This document shows, piece after piece, positions 42,789 through 52,760 of a stretch of DNA of 64,000 bases. The translations under genes and the position numbers were made by a program. Each line of letters begins with the position of its first letter. Position 1 is the stretch's first letter. The notes below the pieces were generated by a model, which made no database searches, was not told the origin of the DNA, and saw only the letters and a list, made by a program, of their open reading frames with translations. This DNA is from a bacterium (lineage in GTDB: Bacteria; UBP6; UBA1177), in contig JAGCUA010000053.1 of the NCBI GenBank assembly GCA_017963125.1, positions 30,608 through 94,607 on the forward strand, read 5' to 3'.

Positions 42789-44741
42789 ATGAAAAAATTG
42801 AGTGCTTTTCTGCTGTTTTGTATCCTGTCTTTCGCATTTGCAGGATGCGCGGCATCCGATGATGACGGGGAAGAGATTTCGCTTCCTGACAGCGAGAACG
42901 GTGAAATTCCTGACGGCGGAAATCAGGAAACGGGAGATTCGGAAAACAATCCGGGTAATGACAACGAGAACTCCGTGCCCGATGCCGATACGGACAGCGA
43001 CAGCAGCAGTCAGGAGCAGCCTGATACTGATACGACGCCTGTTCCAACGAACTGCAATCCGGGAATGAAAACGTGCGACTCAAGCGATCCCAACAGCGTT
43101 TTCCAGTGCAAGGATGACGGTTCTGGTGTCGATCCTGCGCCGGTAGAAAAGTGCGGTGAGGGCAAAACATGCGTTTACGGAAAGTGTGAAGCTGACGCCT
43201 GCTCTTCGGCAGGAACGAGTTACCTCGGCTGCGATTTTTACACTGCAAAACTCTACAACGGCAGAAAAAACGAAAAAATCACGAGCAAGGAATCTTTTTC
43301 GGTCGCTCTCGCCAATTCAAATCCTGATAAAACCGCTACGATCGAGTTTTTCAAGACTCTGGAAGACGGCTCGGAAACAAAAATCGAGAATTTTGAATAC
43401 TGCTACAAAGTCACGAAGTCGTTTCTGGGCGTGGAATACGACGACATGGAGTGCAAAGACCACGACTCATCTTTTGCAATCACGGTGAACCCGAAGGAAA
43501 CGATCGTCGTCACGCCTAAGAAAGAGGACAGAATGCTCATCGGAACGGCGGCAAGTTTTCTCAGTTACCACATAAAATCGGATCTTCCGATAATCGTCTA
43601 TCAGTTCAACCCGTTCTACAACCTTCATTCGAACGACGCTTCGCTTGTTCTTCCTTCGACAAAACTCGGTTCCGACTACATTATCGCAAGTTATCCTGAC
43701 GAAACTGGAGTTGACGGCGACGGCCCGGGCTATTTCACGATAATCGGCGCTTACGACATGCCGGTCGAACTTGAAATCACTCCGACTGCCGACATTGCGC
43801 CGGCAGGAAAGATCCCAGGCACCTCGGCAGGCACTCCGATGACAGTCGAAATTACGCAGGGCGAAGTCCTGAATATAGTTACGACTATGAACGGTGCTGA
43901 CTTTACGGGAACGAAGATCGCTTGCAAAAACCCGTATTCAAAGTGCGCTCCTGTCGCTGTTTTCGGAGGCCACGGATGCGCCGACATACCGAAAGACAGA
44001 GGCTACTGCGACCATCTCGAGCATCAGCTTCTTCCGGTCGACCGCTGGGGAACGCGTTATGCCGTCGTCAAAACGAAACCGAGAAGTTACGCACGCGATT
44101 TTGTCCGTGTCGTTGCAGCTAACGATGCTACAAATGTCTCAATAAAGATAAAGGATGAAGAGTACAGAAACGGCACCGAAAAAACAGTTACGCTCAATGC
44201 CGGACAGTTTTTCGAGTACGAGCTCAACTACATTGATGACGGCGGCAGCTGGTTTACTTCAGGAACATCGTTTATCGAAGCTAATAAGCCTGTGCAGGTC
44301 ACGCAGTATTTAAGCGGTTCCGAGGACATCAGCTCAGACTGCCGCGATGATTCTCCCGGTTCTTCGCATTCCTACTGTTTCGGCGATCCCGCAATGACGA
44401 TAATCCCGCCGGTAGAACAGTTCAGGAACGAATACTACTTCTTCGCATACTCGGTCGAAGACACCGAGACTGACGGCGGAAACGCGAATTTCGTCGAAGT
44501 CATCACCGATCCCGGAGTCGAGATACTGCTTGACGGTGAAACTCCGACACCTGCGATGGACGGCGAAATGCAGGGCGAAGTTTTCGGCAGCAACAAGGTT
44601 TACTACATTTTCGAGCTCGATTCGTGGTTCATGCGCCACCACCTGACCTGCTCCGGTTCATGCGGGATCCTTGTCTACGGCTGGGGAATGGACGTAAGCT
44701 ACATGTATCCCGGCGGACTTGACCTCAAGATGATGAAATAA
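42789..44741 (+). CDS. Lipoprotein with IgGFc-binding-like domain
   Basis: 650 residues. Lipobox FAGC (Cys about 19), an Asp/Glu/Asn/Ser-rich linker to about residue 90, a Cys-rich segment (CNPGMKTCDSSDPNSVFQC, then CGEGKTCVYGKC), and a large domain with LPIIVYQFNPFYNLHSNDASL, LPSTKLGSDYIIASYP, then HQLLPVDRWGTRYAV, as in IgGFc-binding N-terminal-like domains (PF17517) of Myxococcota-type proteins. Likely surface adhesin. I start at the ATG at 42789 preceded by AGAGGTGG; upstream in-frame ATGs lack a site. Monocistronic. Confidence 0.75.
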   Translation: MKKLSAFLLFCILSFAFAGCAASDDDGEEISLPDSENGEIPDGGNQETGDSENNPGNDNENSVPDADTDSDSSSQEQPDTDTTPVPTNCNPGMKTCDSSDPNSVFQCKDDGSGVDPAPVEKCGEGKTCVYGKCEADACSSAGTSYLGCDFYTAKLYNGRKNEKITSKESFSVALANSNPDKTATIEFFKTLEDGSETKIENFEYCYKVTKSFLGVEYDDMECKDHDSSFAITVNPKETIVVTPKKEDRMLIGTAASFLSYHIKSDLPIIVYQFNPFYNLHSNDASLVLPSTKLGSDYIIASYPDETGVDGDGPGYFTIIGAYDMPVELEITPTADIAPAGKIPGTSAGTPMTVEITQGEVLNIVTTMNGADFTGTKIACKNPYSKCAPVAVFGGHGCADIPKDRGYCDHLEHQLLPVDRWGTRYAVVKTKPRSYARDFVRVVAANDATNVSIKIKDEEYRNGTEKTVTLNAGQFFEYELNYIDDGGSWFTSGTSFIEANKPVQVTQYLSGSEDISSDCRDDSPGSSHSYCFGDPAMTIIPPVEQFRNEYYFFAYSVEDTETDGGNANFVEVITDPGVEILLDGETPTPAMDGEMQGEVFGSNKVYYIFELDSWFMRHHLTCSGSCGILVYGWGMDVSYMYPGGLDLKMMK

Positions 44742-44782
44742 TTTCTGAACAATCAACAGTTTATCTTTAAAATCCGGCGAAA

Positions 44783-44886
44783 TCGTGCAAAATTGGCACT
44801 TCTCAACTTGCTTTTTCGTGCAAAATCGGCACTTCTCAACTTGCTTTTTCGTGTAAAATCGGCATGGTTTAACTTGCTTTTTCGTG
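44783..44886 (+). repeat. Three tandem ~33-base repeats with internal palindromes
   Basis: Three units of about 33 bases (one interval may be 32) with the shared core ACTTGCTTTTTCGTG and the palindrome GTGC-N7-GCAC (GTGT...GCAT in unit 3). They lie directly ahead of the ATPase gene: unit 3 adjoins a TTGCTT (44874-44879), and TATAAT at 44899-44904 is a likely -10 box (19-base spacer). No spacers, so not a CRISPR array; an iterated operator is the better reading. Confidence 0.75.
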
Positions 44887-44936
44887 ATTTTTAATTATTA
44901 TAATACTGATTTTATTAGCTTCTTGCGAGGTTGGTT

Positions 44937-46274
44937 GTGAAAAGAAAAATTTATCAGAAAATGCTTGAGTGGAAAACAAAGTCCGGCGGTTCTTCGGCTC
45001 TCCTTATTGACGGGGCACGGCGTGTAGGAAAAAGTTATATCGCAAGTCTCTTCGCAAAACAGGAGTATAAAAGCCATATCATTATAGATTTCGGAAATGT
45101 GTCGCCTGAAATAACTACTCTTTTTGAAAACGAAAGCTCGAATCTCGACTTTTTTTTAGCAAAACTTTCATCTTTTTATTCTACAAAACTTTATGAAAGA
45201 GACTCTCTGATCGTTTTTGACGAGGTCCAGCAGTTTCCGAGAGCACGTCAGCTGATAAAATATCTGGTTGCAGACGGGCGTTATGACTATATGGAAACAG
45301 GTTCGCTGATCAGGCTGAAAAAGAACACCGAAAACATCATAATTCCTTCGGAAGAAGAGCATATCGAGATGTTTCCGCTTGATTTTGAGGAATTTCTCTG
45401 GGCCATGGGTGATGAGGCTACACTTACTTTAATCCGGCAGTGTTTTGAAGAAAAGAAACCTTTAGGTCAGGCACTTCATCGAAAAATAATGAATGATTTC
45501 AGACAGTATGTCCTTGTAGGAGGAATGCCGCAATCAGTCCTTGCTTATCTCAAAGAAAAGGATTTTGCTGCAGCAGATAAGGCAAAAAGAAAGATTCTGA
45601 GCCTTTACCGCGACGATATTTCCAAATTCGCGGCCGGGTATGAGGAAAAAGTTTACGCAGTTTTTGACGAAATTCCCGGACAGCTCTCAAAAAAGGAAAA
45701 AAAATACACTTTTTCCGCAATCGACAAAAACGCCCGTTTCAGAAGTTACGAGGATTCTTTCATCTGGCTGAGCGAGGCTATGGTCACGAACCCCTGTTAC
45801 AATTCGACAGATCCCAACATCGGGCTTGCCCTGACCTCGGAACACTCGACGCAGAAATGCTACATGGCTGACACAGGACTTCTTGTAACGCTAACTTTCA
45901 TGGATAAATCCTATACCGCAAACGAGCTCTACAAGGCGGTTCTCTTCGATAAAATCGATATCAACGAAGGAATGATCATGGAAAACATCGTGGCGCAGAT
46001 GCTTCGCACAAACGGTCATAAACTCTATTTTTACTCTCGCAGCGACAATCTTCATCGGGAAAACCACATCGAGATCGACTTTCTTATCGCAAACGGCAAA
46101 GAAATTTCTCCGATAGAAGTAAAATCGGCTTCTTACCGTTCCCACGCATCACTTGACAAATTTTTGAGGAAATTCTCTGCAAAAACCGGCACTCCTTACA
46201 TTCTTTACCCGAAAGATGTCGCCGAAAAAGACGGAATTCTTCATCTTCCGCTTTACATGGCGATGTGTCTGTGA
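44937..46274 (+). CDS. AAA-type ATPase with DUF4143 C-terminus, copy B
   Basis: 445 residues. Walker A DGARRVGKS (about residues 25-33), Walker B LIVFDEVQ, METGSLI as sensor, and PLDFEEFLWAMG; C-terminal DUF4143 with EIDFLIANGKEISPIEVKS, the PD-(D/E)XK-like core. Same broad family as copy A but distant in sequence. Start: GTG at 44937, six bases after GAGG; a TTG at 44931 would overlap the site. Upstream are three tandem repeats and a TATAAT. The function of this family remains open. Confidence 0.87.
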   Translation: MKRKIYQKMLEWKTKSGGSSALLIDGARRVGKSYIASLFAKQEYKSHIIIDFGNVSPEITTLFENESSNLDFFLAKLSSFYSTKLYERDSLIVFDEVQQFPRARQLIKYLVADGRYDYMETGSLIRLKKNTENIIIPSEEEHIEMFPLDFEEFLWAMGDEATLTLIRQCFEEKKPLGQALHRKIMNDFRQYVLVGGMPQSVLAYLKEKDFAAADKAKRKILSLYRDDISKFAAGYEEKVYAVFDEIPGQLSKKEKKYTFSAIDKNARFRSYEDSFIWLSEAMVTNPCYNSTDPNIGLALTSEHSTQKCYMADTGLLVTLTFMDKSYTANELYKAVLFDKIDINEGMIMENIVAQMLRTNGHKLYFYSRSDNLHRENHIEIDFLIANGKEISPIEVKSASYRSHASLDKFLRKFSAKTGTPYILYPKDVAEKDGILHLPLYMAMCL

Positions 46275-46381
46275 ACAAAAACAGATTTAATTTCTATTAG
46301 TTAGTTGCAAACATCTCTTCCTTTTTATTTTCATATCACTATAATATCTCAGCTTTTGTTTAATTTTCGTGAGGTCCCGTC

Positions 46382-48310
46382 ATGAAAACTCTTTTCTCCA
46401 TCCTGCTGATTTTCCTTTTTATTTCGTGCAGCGGCGGTTCGAAAATGCCTGTCGATGACGATTCTTCGGCGGCGGTTGTGCCGGACGGTGACGAGGATAT
46501 TTTTGAAGATGAAGATTTTGTTGAGGACGAAGATGACGAGCCTTCCGCAAAGCCTGATAAGGATTCCGATGAGCCTGAAGAGGACGATGATATCGAGCCG
46601 AAACCTGATTTTTACGGCACAGTCTGCACGGGTCAGACGAAATGCTACGACATGAATCAGGAGATTCCGTGTCCGAAAGAAGGAGAACCTTTTTACGGTC
46701 AGGATGCACAGTATGCCGAACTTGGAAAATGTCTTCCGAAATATACAGTCAAACAGTATGACGACGGAGAAACAGTTGTTAACAATATCGCCGGACTTGA
46801 GTGGCAGAGGAAAAGCTTTCTTGAACAACACGAATTTAACTGGGATCAATATGCAAACAAGCATTGTTCGTATGCGCCAGCACTTGGCGGTTTTGATGAT
46901 TGGAGAAATCCGTCTCTCTCAGAACTTTTGTCTTTGGTAGATTTTAGATATGATAATCCGGTCATAGACGAAATTTATTTCCCGAATACTCCGCCAGAAT
47001 TTTTTCTTTCCAAAGTTTATTACGAAACGGCAGGACATTCTGCAACAATGTATTACGAGGGAGTTAATTTTAAGAACGGTAATGCAGGAAGTTTCAGAAG
47101 TATTCCGAGAGAAAATATATGGTTCAGGTGTGTCAGAACGCTGGGAAAGCGTCCTGCCTACTGCTTAGGCAGTTATCTTACTTTTTCCTCCGGCGATAGT
47201 TATCAAATACGCAATGACATACAAAAAGAACTTGTTGTCCAGATGGAACCGGTTTCAGGTAAAAACTGGAGTGATGCGCTTTACTACTGCGAACATCTGA
47301 CTTACGCAGGGATTTCCGACTGGCGTCTCCCGAACAAAAATGAGCTCGCCAATACCGATTTCGGAGAGGATTTATGGTCTTCGTCCACGGTGGAGAATGA
47401 TCCGGCTTATGCATGGACGATAGGATCCTCTTCGTCCGAGAGCAAGACAACAACAATGAATGTAGTTTGTGTGGCCTCGAATCCATGCGGCGAAGGGCAG
47501 CTTTGGACAGGAGAAAAATGCGCTTCTTTTGCAGAATTTTTGTTGAAAGAAGACGGCTGTACCTGCATTGACGGATTCGGGAAAGATGATTCCGGAAAAT
47601 GCGTGGAACAGTGTACGGAGGATATGTGCGCTAATGCTGAATTTTCTACAGGAAAATGCGAAACCAACAGCTTTATGAATGAAGCATACTGCCAGTGTGA
47701 AGAAGGTTATTTACACATCAGCAGCGGATGCATGACTCCGTGCGAAAAATGTGAAGGGCTTGAAGGTGGAGACGGAACCTGCGTGGCAACCAGTTCTTAT
47801 GAATATACCTGCGGCTGCAAGCATGGTTATTTCAACTCTGACAATCAGTGTCTGCCAGTGGAAGATTGCAATGTCAGTAACAGATTTCCCTGCATAAATT
47901 CTTCACAAAAGTTCATGTGGGCGATACCGGCACAACGGCGTATGAAGTGGGAAAAAGCAAAAAAATACTGCGAAGATCTTGACTATTTAGGCTATACAAA
48001 CTGGAGACTTCCTGACATTGACGAACTTAGAACAATCGTATCTTATTCTGATAATGTCAAAACGAACGGGCTGTGTAAAGTCAGTGAAAAAGAGGGCTGC
48101 TTGTCAGAAAACTGCCTCGAGAACTGCAGATCAACTGATTATTCGGATGAAGAATACTTGTTGCACCATGATTTTAAATGGTCTTCATCCGTCCGTTCTG
48201 ATCTTCCGGAACAAGCTTTTGTGTTGTTTTTAGTGCCTGTCGAGTCAATATTGTCTGCTGATAAGATGAATGACAGCGGAATGGTTCAATGCGTAAGGAA
48301 TATTGAATAG
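46382..48310 (+). CDS. Lcl/DUF1566-repeat lipoprotein, array member 1
   Basis: 642 residues. Lipobox LFISC (Cys about 18) followed by GGSKMPVDDDSSA and an Asp/Glu linker to about residue 75. Three Lcl/DUF1566-type modules follow (signature YCE-x-L-x-YAG-x-x-DWRLPN-x-x-EL, seen fully in the second; the third reads LGYTNWRLPD), with a Cys-rich EGF-like stretch between the second and third. Such modules are C-type-lectin-like and surface exposed. A TATAAT at 46340-46345 and GAGGTCCCG lie upstream. The next gene begins nine bases after the stop, so a four-gene operon is likely. Confidence 0.83.
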   Translation: MKTLFSILLIFLFISCSGGSKMPVDDDSSAAVVPDGDEDIFEDEDFVEDEDDEPSAKPDKDSDEPEEDDDIEPKPDFYGTVCTGQTKCYDMNQEIPCPKEGEPFYGQDAQYAELGKCLPKYTVKQYDDGETVVNNIAGLEWQRKSFLEQHEFNWDQYANKHCSYAPALGGFDDWRNPSLSELLSLVDFRYDNPVIDEIYFPNTPPEFFLSKVYYETAGHSATMYYEGVNFKNGNAGSFRSIPRENIWFRCVRTLGKRPAYCLGSYLTFSSGDSYQIRNDIQKELVVQMEPVSGKNWSDALYYCEHLTYAGISDWRLPNKNELANTDFGEDLWSSSTVENDPAYAWTIGSSSSESKTTTMNVVCVASNPCGEGQLWTGEKCASFAEFLLKEDGCTCIDGFGKDDSGKCVEQCTEDMCANAEFSTGKCETNSFMNEAYCQCEEGYLHISSGCMTPCEKCEGLEGGDGTCVATSSYEYTCGCKHGYFNSDNQCLPVEDCNVSNRFPCINSSQKFMWAIPAQRRMKWEKAKKYCEDLDYLGYTNWRLPDIDELRTIVSYSDNVKTNGLCKVSEKEGCLSENCLENCRSTDYSDEEYLLHHDFKWSSSVRSDLPEQAFVLFLVPVESILSADKMNDSGMVQCVRNIE

Positions 48311-48379
48311 GAGGTTTTTATGAAAATATTTTTTCAGATCATGCTGATTTTCCTTTTTATTTCGTGCGGCGGCGGTTCG
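48290..48379 (+). repeat. Duplicated gene-end/signal-peptide cassette, copy 1
   Basis: The 90 bases that carry the last codons of one gene, the spacer with GGAGG, and the signal peptide and lipobox of the next are repeated at 51167-51256 with only two or three differences, far more alike than the genes on either side. Confidence 0.85.
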
Positions 48380-51187
48380 AAAACTCCTGTTGACGATGAT
48401 TCCGCGGCGGTTGTGCCGGACGGAGACGAGGATGTTATAAATGAGGAAGAGCTGATTGATGATGAAGAATCTGTAGAAGATGATGAAGACAGCGACACAG
48501 AGCCCGGTGAAGATTTTGATCTTATTCTGCCTGAAAGACGCGGGCATTGTGCGGAAAAACCTTGTGAAGATGTAGAAAATTCGACAGGTGTATGTGTCTA
48601 CGAAGAAACAGGATATTACGGATATCACTGCGAATGTCTTGAAAATTACAGTTGGAGTCACGTTAAACGAAAATGTCTGGATTCAAGAACGGCGGAATGC
48701 ACCGGTCTGCCGGAACATGCAGTCTGGAACATTGCCTCGAGCATCACGCAGATGACGGAAGACGGTGAAAACTGGTTCCCTTCGACCTCAGCGACATGGC
48801 ATGATCCTGAAACAAAGTGCACTGAGGACTGCTGTTTCAAATGTGCCGAAACTTATTTCTGGAACGGAAGTGAATGCGTCAATCTTTGTGATTCAGAACC
48901 ATGTAAAAATATGCCGCACTCAACAGAAGAATGTTTTCCGATCGGTGCTTACAACTATACCTGCGGATGCGAGGAAGGTTATTACTGGTGGGGCGAAAAA
49001 CGCGGCTGCACAGCTGAAAAACCTGCTTTCGGAAACATCTGCACCGGAGTATATAAATGTTCCAACAACAGTGAAAAAATAGAATGTCCCGCTTCCGGCG
49101 GTGATTTTTACGGGCAGGACGCGCAGTATGCGGATGCCGGTGCCTGTGCTCCGCATGATTTTGCAATAAACAGCAAATTCCCGGAGGAACCGACTGTTCT
49201 TGTCAGAAACACAAATCTTGAATGGGCTCAGAAATTTTTCGAAGGCAAAACATGGGAAGAGGCTGCTGATTTCTGCGCAAATCTGACTTATGCAGGGAAA
49301 AGTGACTGGCGCCTTCCGACGATGCATGAATTTTTCTCAATATACGATAAGAGCGAGTCGGACGGTTACCCTCTTCACCAGATATATTTTCAGGGATTTT
49401 CGTTTTCATATTCGTATTTATGGTCTTCCGATTCGTATGATGATGAGAAAGCATGGGCTTTCAGCAACAACGTTATGGGAGGCTCGGAAGGAACACCATA
49501 TTTAAGCTACAAGAGCCAGAAGAACGGTGTAAGGTGCGTACGTGGAGAAAAATTCCCGAAACCGGTTTTTGAAACTTTGACGGTAAACGGGGACGAAGTT
49601 GTCACCGATTCGGCGACAAGGTTTATGTGGCAGAAAGATTTCACGAATAAAGAAGAGTGGAAGCAGGCTCTCAACTACTGCGAAAATCTGGTTTATGCCG
49701 GCTATTCCGACTGGAGAGTTCCTAACAGAAACGAGCTTCTTTCACTGATAGACTATGAAGCATATGATCCGGCTTCTGATTTTCCGGAGATCATAGAAGA
49801 AAATGCAGCTTCATATTATTTTTTCACCTCGACTTCTCCTCGCAATTCCACAGTATCAACAATCCTTTCATTTGACGGAAAAATAGTAGATATCGGCAAG
49901 GTCGAATCAAATTATTACTACACGAGAAACGTCCGCTGTGTGAGATCGGATGTCTGCAAGGAAGGATTTTTTCTTAAAGATTCCGAATGTGTTCCAGATC
50001 CGTGTGAAGAGGGATCGTGCGAAGTCGCGAATTCAACCGGTATCTGCGTTCCGAAGAGTGAAACAAGCTATGAATGTCAGTGCCTTAAAGGATATTTCCG
50101 GGACGGCAGCAAGTGCGTAAACCCGTGCAACGCAAATCCGTGCTCAGAAACAGCAAACTCCGACAAAAACTGCACTGCCGTAAATTCAAGCCTTTTTTTC
50201 TGCGGCTGTAACGAAGGATACGGCTGGAAGAGCGGAAAATGCGAACCTTTTGCGGCTGGAGTTTCAACTCTCGGAAACATCTGCACCGGTAATGAATCTG
50301 TTGCACCGGCTGAATTTTCGGTCTGCAAAGCACAGGATTTTGAGCTCAAAACAGTTTCAAATCAGGAAATCGTTGTGGACAAAAACACCGGGCTTGAGTG
50401 GCAGCATGCGGTATCGGAAAAAACTTACACTTGGAATGACGCGGTTTCCTACTGCGAAAATCTGGAGTACGCAGGCTTTACCGACTGGCGTCTGCCGGAA
50501 CCTCTTGAGATACTGACGATCGTTGACCACAGTGCATACGATATAATGGTCGATGCATTTGACGATACACCGCAGATGCTTGTGAACCTGCCTTATTTTG
50601 AAAGTGTTTTTCCCTCTTTTGCGGTCGGCAATAATCTCTGGACATCGAAAACATATCGTGATGATCCGGAAAGAGCGTGGGTTTTCAGCCCGCAGCGCAG
50701 CTATGTTTTTCCCCACCCGTCAAAAGCGGACATCTACAATGCGATGTGTGTCCGCGGCGGCATACTTCCTAGAGCGGAATTTGAAAAACCGGAAACCGGA
50801 GGCGACGAAGTTGTCACCGATTTGTCGACAGGACGTATGTGGCAGAAAGGCTTCACCAAAATGGAAAATGAAAAGTTGTCAAATGCTGAGGCATACTGCG
50901 AGGATCTGACTTGTGCCGGATTTTCCGACTGGAGACTGCCGAACAAAAATGAACTCGCATCACTTACAGGTTTTGACAACAACGAATCTTTTTCCGACTT
51001 TTTTGATGTGCCAGAGAACGGTGAATTTATTTCATCTAACACATTTATTCTTGACGCAGAATATATGAATGAGCCTTACGCCATGGTTGATGAAAAAGTG
51101 ATCACGATAAATCTGAAAGGCGAACTCGGTTATGCGGAAATAAATTCAGGCACTTTCAATGTCCGCTGCGTAAGGAATATTGAATAG
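48320..51187 (+). CDS. Lcl/DUF1566-repeat lipoprotein, array member 2
   Basis: 955 residues. Lipobox LFISC, GGGSKTPVDDDSAAVVPDGDED then a long acidic linker (to about residue 65). Two EGF-like Cys-rich stretches precede the first module. Four DUF1566 modules, each with a DWR(L/V)P-x-x-x-E(F/L/I) signature (SDWRLPTMHEF, SDWRVPNRNEL, TDWRLPEPLEI, SDWRLPNKNEL), with EGF-like CEEGSCEVANSTGICV-type cysteine runs between modules two and three. The architecture is the same as in array member 4. GGAGG lies six bases before the ATG. Predicted lipid-anchored surface protein, maybe an adhesin. Confidence 0.83.
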   Translation: MKIFFQIMLIFLFISCGGGSKTPVDDDSAAVVPDGDEDVINEEELIDDEESVEDDEDSDTEPGEDFDLILPERRGHCAEKPCEDVENSTGVCVYEETGYYGYHCECLENYSWSHVKRKCLDSRTAECTGLPEHAVWNIASSITQMTEDGENWFPSTSATWHDPETKCTEDCCFKCAETYFWNGSECVNLCDSEPCKNMPHSTEECFPIGAYNYTCGCEEGYYWWGEKRGCTAEKPAFGNICTGVYKCSNNSEKIECPASGGDFYGQDAQYADAGACAPHDFAINSKFPEEPTVLVRNTNLEWAQKFFEGKTWEEAADFCANLTYAGKSDWRLPTMHEFFSIYDKSESDGYPLHQIYFQGFSFSYSYLWSSDSYDDEKAWAFSNNVMGGSEGTPYLSYKSQKNGVRCVRGEKFPKPVFETLTVNGDEVVTDSATRFMWQKDFTNKEEWKQALNYCENLVYAGYSDWRVPNRNELLSLIDYEAYDPASDFPEIIEENAASYYFFTSTSPRNSTVSTILSFDGKIVDIGKVESNYYYTRNVRCVRSDVCKEGFFLKDSECVPDPCEEGSCEVANSTGICVPKSETSYECQCLKGYFRDGSKCVNPCNANPCSETANSDKNCTAVNSSLFFCGCNEGYGWKSGKCEPFAAGVSTLGNICTGNESVAPAEFSVCKAQDFELKTVSNQEIVVDKNTGLEWQHAVSEKTYTWNDAVSYCENLEYAGFTDWRLPEPLEILTIVDHSAYDIMVDAFDDTPQMLVNLPYFESVFPSFAVGNNLWTSKTYRDDPERAWVFSPQRSYVFPHPSKADIYNAMCVRGGILPRAEFEKPETGGDEVVTDLSTGRMWQKGFTKMENEKLSNAEAYCEDLTCAGFSDWRLPNKNELASLTGFDNNESFSDFFDVPENGEFISSNTFILDAEYMNEPYAMVDEKVITINLKGELGYAEINSGTFNVRCVRNIE

Positions 51188-51256
51188 GAGGTTTTTATGA
51201 AAATATTTTTTCAGATCCTGCTGATTTTCCTTTTTATTTCGTGCGGCGGCGGTTCA
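51167..51256 (+). repeat. Duplicated gene-end/signal-peptide cassette, copy 2
   Basis: Second copy of the 90-base unit at 48290-48379, offset by 2877 bases. Here it supplies the signal peptide of a protein that has no DUF1566 module. Confidence 0.85.
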
Positions 51257-52744
51257 AAAACGGCTGAAACCATTATTTCTGATGCTGATTCAGACAACAA
51301 CGACGATGAAGAATTTTATGAATATGACGAATATACCGACAACAATGATGATACACCTTCTCATTCAGGCGAGAAGCCGGATCGCGACACATATTTCGAT
51401 CCTGATGAGTGCTATCCGCTTGTAAGTGACGCACCTTTTCCCTATTACGATAACGGCAAAATCTCTTTCTGCCGTCCGCTCTGCGATACTCCGACAAAGG
51501 AAGATCCGATATGCCTCGGCAACATATGGGAAGAACAGAACGAAAAAGTGTGCCATGAATTTCCTCATTATTCATGCTGCGGACACCCGTGCGTCATGGA
51601 AATTTTAAAATCTGAGACAAAAGATGAGTTTGCCGAACTTCATCCGACTCTTGTGGAATATATTCCTATGCACAGATGCGACCGTATCGTAGATCCTGTC
51701 GGCTGGGCCTTTGACGGTTCCCTCGGCAACGTGAAATCATGGAATCTGAGCGGCGGAAAGATTGCATTTGAGCTCTATCCCTCTCAGTCGATGTACGATG
51801 GTGTAAAAGAGTGGTGGGTCGCCAGTAAATATGCAACTTATGATACGGCGACGCAGAAATATACTCTTATAATCCCGTCCCGTACTCAGGAACAGGTCTA
51901 TTACAAAGGTCACAGGCTTGCCCTGATTTCAGATAAACGGGCTCTGGAACTGAATAACAGCAACATATTTCTCGCATACATCGGCGACGATGCGACAGTC
52001 GAAATCGTTTACGACAAAAAAGTAAGCAGCATTTCCTACGAGCCGGCACTCAACGAAAAATGGGCTTTTGTCAATCTCGTCGTTGATTTTGAAGGCAAAA
52101 GGATGCTCTACGCCAAGATCGGAGAATGGAAATGGACCTCACTCGGATACGGTCTTGGCTTTGATCCGGGAATCGTCGGAGACACTCTTGCCCTTGTTGA
52201 CGAAGATGCAAACGGCTGGATCTGCGATCTGAGCAAATATCCTCAGTCTCTTTCCGAATGCAGAAAAGTGAACCGTGGTGACGAATGGGTCCCGACGATA
52301 AGGATCAACAGCGAAAATGAAAGAGAGTTCGTCTTCAATTCGAATATGTTGAAGATCGTCCATCTCGAGCTGGATGAAAACGACGAGTTTGTCTACAAGG
52401 ATCTTATAACGGATTTCACCGAGGAAACATGGTCGCACCGGTATTCGCTGGCACCGGAACAGTTCCGCGGAAACACGGTGATGTATGAGGAAGTTACGAC
52501 GAATCAGTATGAAGAAGGCGGCGGCCGCATCTGCTACTACCGTCTTGACAAAGAGAAACGGTACTGCATGAATCCAATGGAAGACGACAAAACTTATGAA
52601 GACGGAACAACGAGATTCTATGCACTCTATGCTGAATTTGAAGGGAAATGGCTTGCATTCCAGCTGCGTCGGGGAAGCGTTCTGATGCTTAGGGATATGG
52701 AGTGCTACTGTCTGGAAGAGGGTGTATGCCCTTTTGAAGAATGA
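51197..52744 (+). CDS. Lipoprotein without DUF1566, array member 3
   Basis: 515 residues. The signal peptide, lipobox and GGGSKT match array member 2 almost base for base, but the mature protein is different: an acidic linker (to about residue 60) rich in Tyr and Asn, a Cys cluster (CYPLV, FCRPLCD, CLGN, CHEF, YSCCGHPC), and a long beta-rich region with repeated blade-like strands (WAFVNLVVDFEGKRMLYAKI, GDTLALVDEDANGWICDL). That suggests a beta-propeller, but no named family is recognised. Located between two DUF1566 genes in the same operon. Confidence 0.75.
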   Translation: MKIFFQILLIFLFISCGGGSKTAETIISDADSDNNDDEEFYEYDEYTDNNDDTPSHSGEKPDRDTYFDPDECYPLVSDAPFPYYDNGKISFCRPLCDTPTKEDPICLGNIWEEQNEKVCHEFPHYSCCGHPCVMEILKSETKDEFAELHPTLVEYIPMHRCDRIVDPVGWAFDGSLGNVKSWNLSGGKIAFELYPSQSMYDGVKEWWVASKYATYDTATQKYTLIIPSRTQEQVYYKGHRLALISDKRALELNNSNIFLAYIGDDATVEIVYDKKVSSISYEPALNEKWAFVNLVVDFEGKRMLYAKIGEWKWTSLGYGLGFDPGIVGDTLALVDEDANGWICDLSKYPQSLSECRKVNRGDEWVPTIRINSENEREFVFNSNMLKIVHLELDENDEFVYKDLITDFTEETWSHRYSLAPEQFRGNTVMYEEVTTNQYEEGGGRICYYRLDKEKRYCMNPMEDDKTYEDGTTRFYALYAEFEGKWLAFQLRRGSVLMLRDMECYCLEEGVCPFEE

Positions 52745-52760
52745 TTCGGGGAACATAAAA

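Noticed and set aside
44783..44886. Possible short CRISPR array
   Set aside because: The units are contiguous without unique spacers, no cas gene is near, and the repeats sit on a promoter.
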